Positions 27,021 through 30,052 of a stretch of 30,052 nucleotides of DNA are shown here, piece by piece; the stretch's first letter is position 1; every line of letters begins with the position of its first letter. The notes below the pieces were generated by a model. The model saw only the letters and a list, made by a program, of their open reading frames with translations, was not told the DNA's origin and did not search any database. Where the stretch lies: positions 1,901,606 through 1,931,657 of the forward strand of contig BFEA01000270.1 in NCBI GenBank assembly GCA_003427395.1. The letters are read 5' to 3'. Source of the DNA: Chara braunii (Eukaryota > Streptophyta > Charophyceae > Charales > Characeae). Position numbers and translations under genes: made by a program.

Positions 27021-27709
27021 GTCGATATATTACTGCAGCGAGCTTGACCGCAGTGAAATCCGCCCCTCCTGTGGGCAATAGCAGGCTTGCAGCGACGGTG
27101 GCAGGCTCTGCAGATTGCACTGCGGTTTTGTGAAGCTGAGGACCCTGCCGTCTCCCGTCTCTTTTTTCCTTTCTGTTCGGTCGCTGGCATGCGCACAATG
27201 CACGCTCAGTGCTCTGTGTGGGGAAAAAAAAAGCAGGAAAAGATGTGTGCCTGCCTGCCGCCCTGTTTGTCAGTGAGTCTGTCAGCCAGGCTGTGAAGCT
27301 GTCAGCCTGCCGTTTGGCTGGCGGCCTGGTTCTCATGTCCGCGAAACCAGTCCCAGCCCTGAAATACTCCCTTGGCCAGCTAGCAGGGAGGCGAGGGGCC
27401 GGGAGGGGCGAAGAGTAGGGACGTGGGCCAGGGCGGAGACAAGCGGAAAACAGACCGAAGATATCATATGATAAGAATGCTGATACTGGTACAATATGTA
27501 GGTACGATAATCAATAATATCATTAAAAAAATAAATAAATAATAATATCATAAGTAACGGTAATATATAGCTCTGATCGCTGTTATCTAGACAGCCAGAT
27601 GGCCCCAATTCAGCTATGACCGGGCATTCTGTTCGGGTGATGACGGGTAGCTATGGTATGACATGATATGGAGGGTTATACCGTAGTCGGCGCGAGAGCC
27701 CAATCAACC
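27021..27709. other. No gene recognised
   Basis: Mixed GC-rich and AT-rich sequence. It contains CTGTCAGCC-type short direct repeats near 27269-27305 and an AT-rich patch at 27505-27550 (ATAAATAAATAATAATATC). No coding signal. Confidence 0.35.
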
Positions 27710-27875
27710 GGGCCCGAGTTCCACTAGCCCCGTTGAGTTTCCTGAACGCCCGAATCTGGACGTGTTTGTGAAGATGTGCAGAAAATCACGTTCAGTTCGT
27801 CAACCGCAGTTCTCCACGTTGAGATTCGGGCGTTGAGGAAACTCAACGCTGCCGGTGGGACTTCGCTCCCCGATT
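27710..27875. repeat. Foldback element e1
   Basis: The arms 27731-27764 and 27815-27848 are 34-bp inverted repeats with 3 mismatches, extending weakly outward to GTTCCAC / GTGGGAC ends. The interior (GAATCTGGA...GATGTGCAGAAAA) is similar to e4 at 28915-29075. Confidence 0.65.
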
Positions 27876-27944
27876 ACTGGTTCAGAGATCGGCGATTTGT
27901 TCACTGGGATCAGATTAGGGAGTCGGAAGAAGGGTGCTAAACGG

Positions 27945-28045
27945 GGGCTAGGTCCCACTCGCACGAATTAAGAGATACTGACCGTAGATAGCAAAGATCA
28001 ACGGCCGCATCTCCTAATTTGCGCAAGTGGGACCTTGCCCCGGGA
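27945..28045. repeat. Foldback element e2
   Basis: CTAGGTCCCACTCGCACGAATTA (27948-27970) pairs imperfectly with TAATTTGCGCAAGTGGGACCTTG (28015-28037). The interior is ACCGTAGATAGC...GATCAACGGCC. A reverse-oriented relative is at 28290-28399. Confidence 0.6.
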
Positions 28046-28289
28046 GGGGTAACGGGAATGGTAATCGAAAGGGTAACGGAAAGGGTAGGCATATGCTCTG
28101 ATAAATCCTCTGTGACTGGTTTCCAGGAAGGAGAGTTTGCTCCTCCCGGGCGCGCCCCCCCCCACCTCCCCCGCCCCCCGCCAACCCCCTCCACCTCGCG
28201 AAAAGAAAGAAAAAGGGTAGGGAAAAGATAAAGGGGTTGCCTTGGTTAGCAAATGGGAGAAGCGAGGGCTAAACGGAAGGTAAACGGGC

Positions 28290-28399
28290 GGGGCGAGGTC
28301 CTAGTTTTGCAGGAACTCCTACACACGGGCCGTCGATCGTCGTTATCTACGGTCATTATCTCTCTCTCTCTAAATGCGTGCAAGGGGCCACCTCGCTCA
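28290..28399. repeat. Foldback element e3 (inverted relative of e2)
   Basis: Read on the minus strand it gives GATAATGACCGTAGATAACGACGATCGACGGCC then ..AGGACCTCGCCCC, aligning with e2 in the same order. It carries a short CT tract (28359-28371). Confidence 0.55.
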
Positions 28400-28914
28400 A
28401 GATGGTAGGAAGGGTGGGGGCCATGAATGAAATAGAGGAGACGAAGGGGAAGGAAGCAAACGGAATGAATTTACTGGAGCAAAGACAAAAATATTGAAAA
28501 ATTAACGACTCCACGAGGAAGATTTGTCTTTTTTTTTTTTTTGTTTGTTGTATCGAAGATCGTGTGTCGGCGGATGTAGTGTCTATACCCCTCCAGCAGC
28601 GGCGGCGCAGTTCATGCAAGCGACGTGTGCGAGACAGAGATAGTAGACTGAGCTCCGGACGTAATTACCGTCAGATGCATGGTCTTGCCGTAAATGCAGT
28701 CAGGTACATTCCGAAAAGTTCTAGAGTGTAAAGCGCCCAGCGTGCTTTCTACTTGAACAGATGCTCGGTGATTCGCTGAATGTGTCAGTGTTGGCCGTTC
28801 GCGCCAAGGGATCCGGATCGCAAATAGAAAAAGACGAACACAAAGAAAAAGAAAAAAAAAGAAAAAGAAAAGTAGCTGTTAGGCGGGCGACAGGCATGAA
28901 GGGAGGTTCGAGCT

Positions 28915-29075
28915 CGGGGGCTAGGTCCCGCCGGCAACGTGGATCGAACTAGAAACCTGAATCTGGATAGGTTCTTGGCGTAGATGCAGAAAAGCTGATC
29001 ACTCATCTGTCCTTAAGCGAGTCTAAATTCGGGGGTTAAACATAATCCTCTGTGCTGTGGGACCACGCCCTGGGC
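28915..29075. repeat. Foldback element e4 (relative of e1)
   Basis: The ends are CTAGGTCCCGCC and GTGGGACCACGCCC. The interior CTGAATCTGGATAGG...GTAGATGCAGAAAA aligns with e1. Confidence 0.55.
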
Positions 29076-29694
29076 GCGCAAACACGAACACACCTGCCGA
29101 CGGAGATAGAGGGTAGAGTGGAAGCGGGTGGGGTGAAAAAAAAAAAAAGGCGGGTGGGGTGTAGTGAGAAGGGCTGCAAAAAAAAAACAAAAAAGAAAAG
29201 AAAAGAAAAAGGGCGAAAAAAAAACACAGCAGCAAGTGTTGCGTTTCACCGTGGGTACAAGGGACAAAAGGCGCGTTGACATCGACAGAAATTCACGTCC
29301 CTTGTCGTTTGCGAAACCGCCCGAGCGGTGGAGACGTTAGTGGAGGAGAGGATTCGACGTAAGCGGAGGGAGGAGTTGGGAAGCGAGGAGTAGGAGACCG
29401 AACGCTGAGTCCACACGCACACACTTTCACACACAGACAGACACACCGACATTCGCTTCTCAACGACATTTCGAGTATTTCCATGTGAGACGCATGCGGA
29501 CAGCTGCATTTCGAAGAGCGGTTCAGCGAAAGGGACACGGAGTGCAGTAGGGGGGAGGAGGAGGAGGAGGAGGAGGAGGAGGAGGAGAGGTTGATGGTGA
29601 TTACAGAGGGGAGAGGCACGGAGGCAGGGAGGTAGGGAGACAAGACAGCGAAGGGAGGGGTTGTAACTATAGCAAAGACAATGCACGTTGGGTG
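29076..29694. other. Purine-rich region, no gene recognised
   Basis: Polypurine sequence with A-runs (29136-29148, 29178-29224) and a GGA tract. Long open frames on the minus strand here are low-complexity Phe/Ser/Leu runs. Confidence 0.4.
29554..29587 (+). repeat. (GGA)n repeat
   Basis: About 11 GGA units in a purine-rich context. Confidence 0.9.
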
Positions 29695-29934
29695 CTATCT
29701 TTGCGTCGTCGTGTCGTGCGGGTGTAACGTGTCTTCTCGGACGATGCCGATCGAATTGATGTAATGTTTTGTCGTTTCCATCCTCCGAGTCATGTCACCA
29801 AAGAGGACGACGACCGGCTGCGCTTCGTCGCCCCGCCGTCTCGGACTCGGAGCGGATTGCTGCAGGAGACGCTCATAGAGCGTCGCCATAACCGCTGGCT
29901 GGACAAAGCGGCCAAAATATAGGAAACGAGCCAC
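29695..29934 (-). CDS. Short unassigned ORF at the right edge
   Basis: 79 codons with mixed composition (FLYFGRFVQPAVMATLYERL, PVVVLFGDMTRRMET) that is more protein-like than the low-complexity frames nearby. It could be an exon or a fragment. No family is recognised. A GT/GA repeat lies 25 bp upstream of its start. Confidence 0.2.
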   Translation of the reverse strand: MARFLYFGRFVQPAVMATLYERLLQQSAPSPRRRGDEAQPVVVLFGDMTRRMETTKHYINSIGIVREDTLHPHDTTTQR

Positions 29935-29960
29935 GTACTGCCCGTTTGATAGTTGTACGT

Positions 29961-29966
29961 GCGTGT

Positions 29967-30052
<86 letters not shown>
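29961..30052 (+). repeat. Compound (GT)n(GA)n microsatellite running off the window
   Basis: About 31 GT units with one interruption, then GA to the last base. The dinucleotide order differs from the LTR-borne repeats, so it is probably independent. Confidence 0.9.

Noticed and set aside
29013-29282. Minus-strand Phe-rich frames suggesting a membrane protein
   Set aside because: They are encoded by A-runs and purine-rich low-complexity DNA with several frames open in parallel.
29961-30052. Another LTR copy at the right edge, based on a GT/GA repeat
   Set aside because: The repeat order differs from the LTR-borne tract and the flanking sequence shows no LTR similarity.
1-30052. CRISPR arrays, bacterial operons or rRNA
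   Set aside because: No regularly spaced direct repeats with unique spacers and no rRNA-like sequence were seen; the content is eukaryotic transposon-rich DNA.

Overview
This is a repeat-dense eukaryotic window. Intronless transposon polyproteins, nested LTR and non-LTR elements, small foldback elements and long microsatellites dominate, and there is no bacterial gene organisation. A tRNA-iMet-type primer-binding site and the repeat style suggest a plant or streptophyte-alga genome. That placement is a guess from style; no host gene identifies the organism.

Left part (1-5000), all on the minus strand: four intact, intronless paralogous ORFs of an unrecognised family (called P4, P3, P2, P1 in reading order) precede a Ty3-type gag-like ORF whose frame is broken by two small tandem duplications. 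A TATA-like box and a small basic ORF lie between P1 and gag. From 5000 to 9500 I see no convincing gene: pyrimidine-rich sequence, one degenerate tRNA-like unit (6813-6902), a 31-bp duplication, and a palindrome-rich stretch with scattered Ns.

Centre (9500-26500): a nested transposon complex. A LINE ORF2 remnant on the + strand (12964-13530, resuming at 24332) is split by a 10.8-kb Ty3/gypsy-like element on the minus strand (13531-24331). That element has termini TGTGAC/GTCACA, a primer-binding site, and a degraded pol in the order protease, RT, RNase H, PHD-like finger, integrase, GPY/F. Between integrase and the 3' LTR come a broken P-like region, a poly-Glu ORF and a conserved ORF (Q1). 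The 5' LTR carries a second conserved ORF (Q2), which the 3' LTR has lost. A second copy of the family (Q1 plus a full LTR with Q2) lies on the + strand at about 9500-12963, abutting the same LINE. The LINE is split again by an AT-rich insertion (24648-25238) with an 11-bp direct repeat.

Right part (26500-30052): a MITE-like element with terminal inverted repeats (26498-26880), a cluster of short foldback repeats with GGTCCCAC/GTGGGACC ends (26.9-29.1 kb), GGA and GT/GA microsatellites, and one short unassigned ORF.

The best candidates for undescribed biology are the P array, the protein-conserved ORF inside the LTRs (Q2), and a PHD-like finger inside a pol polyprotein.
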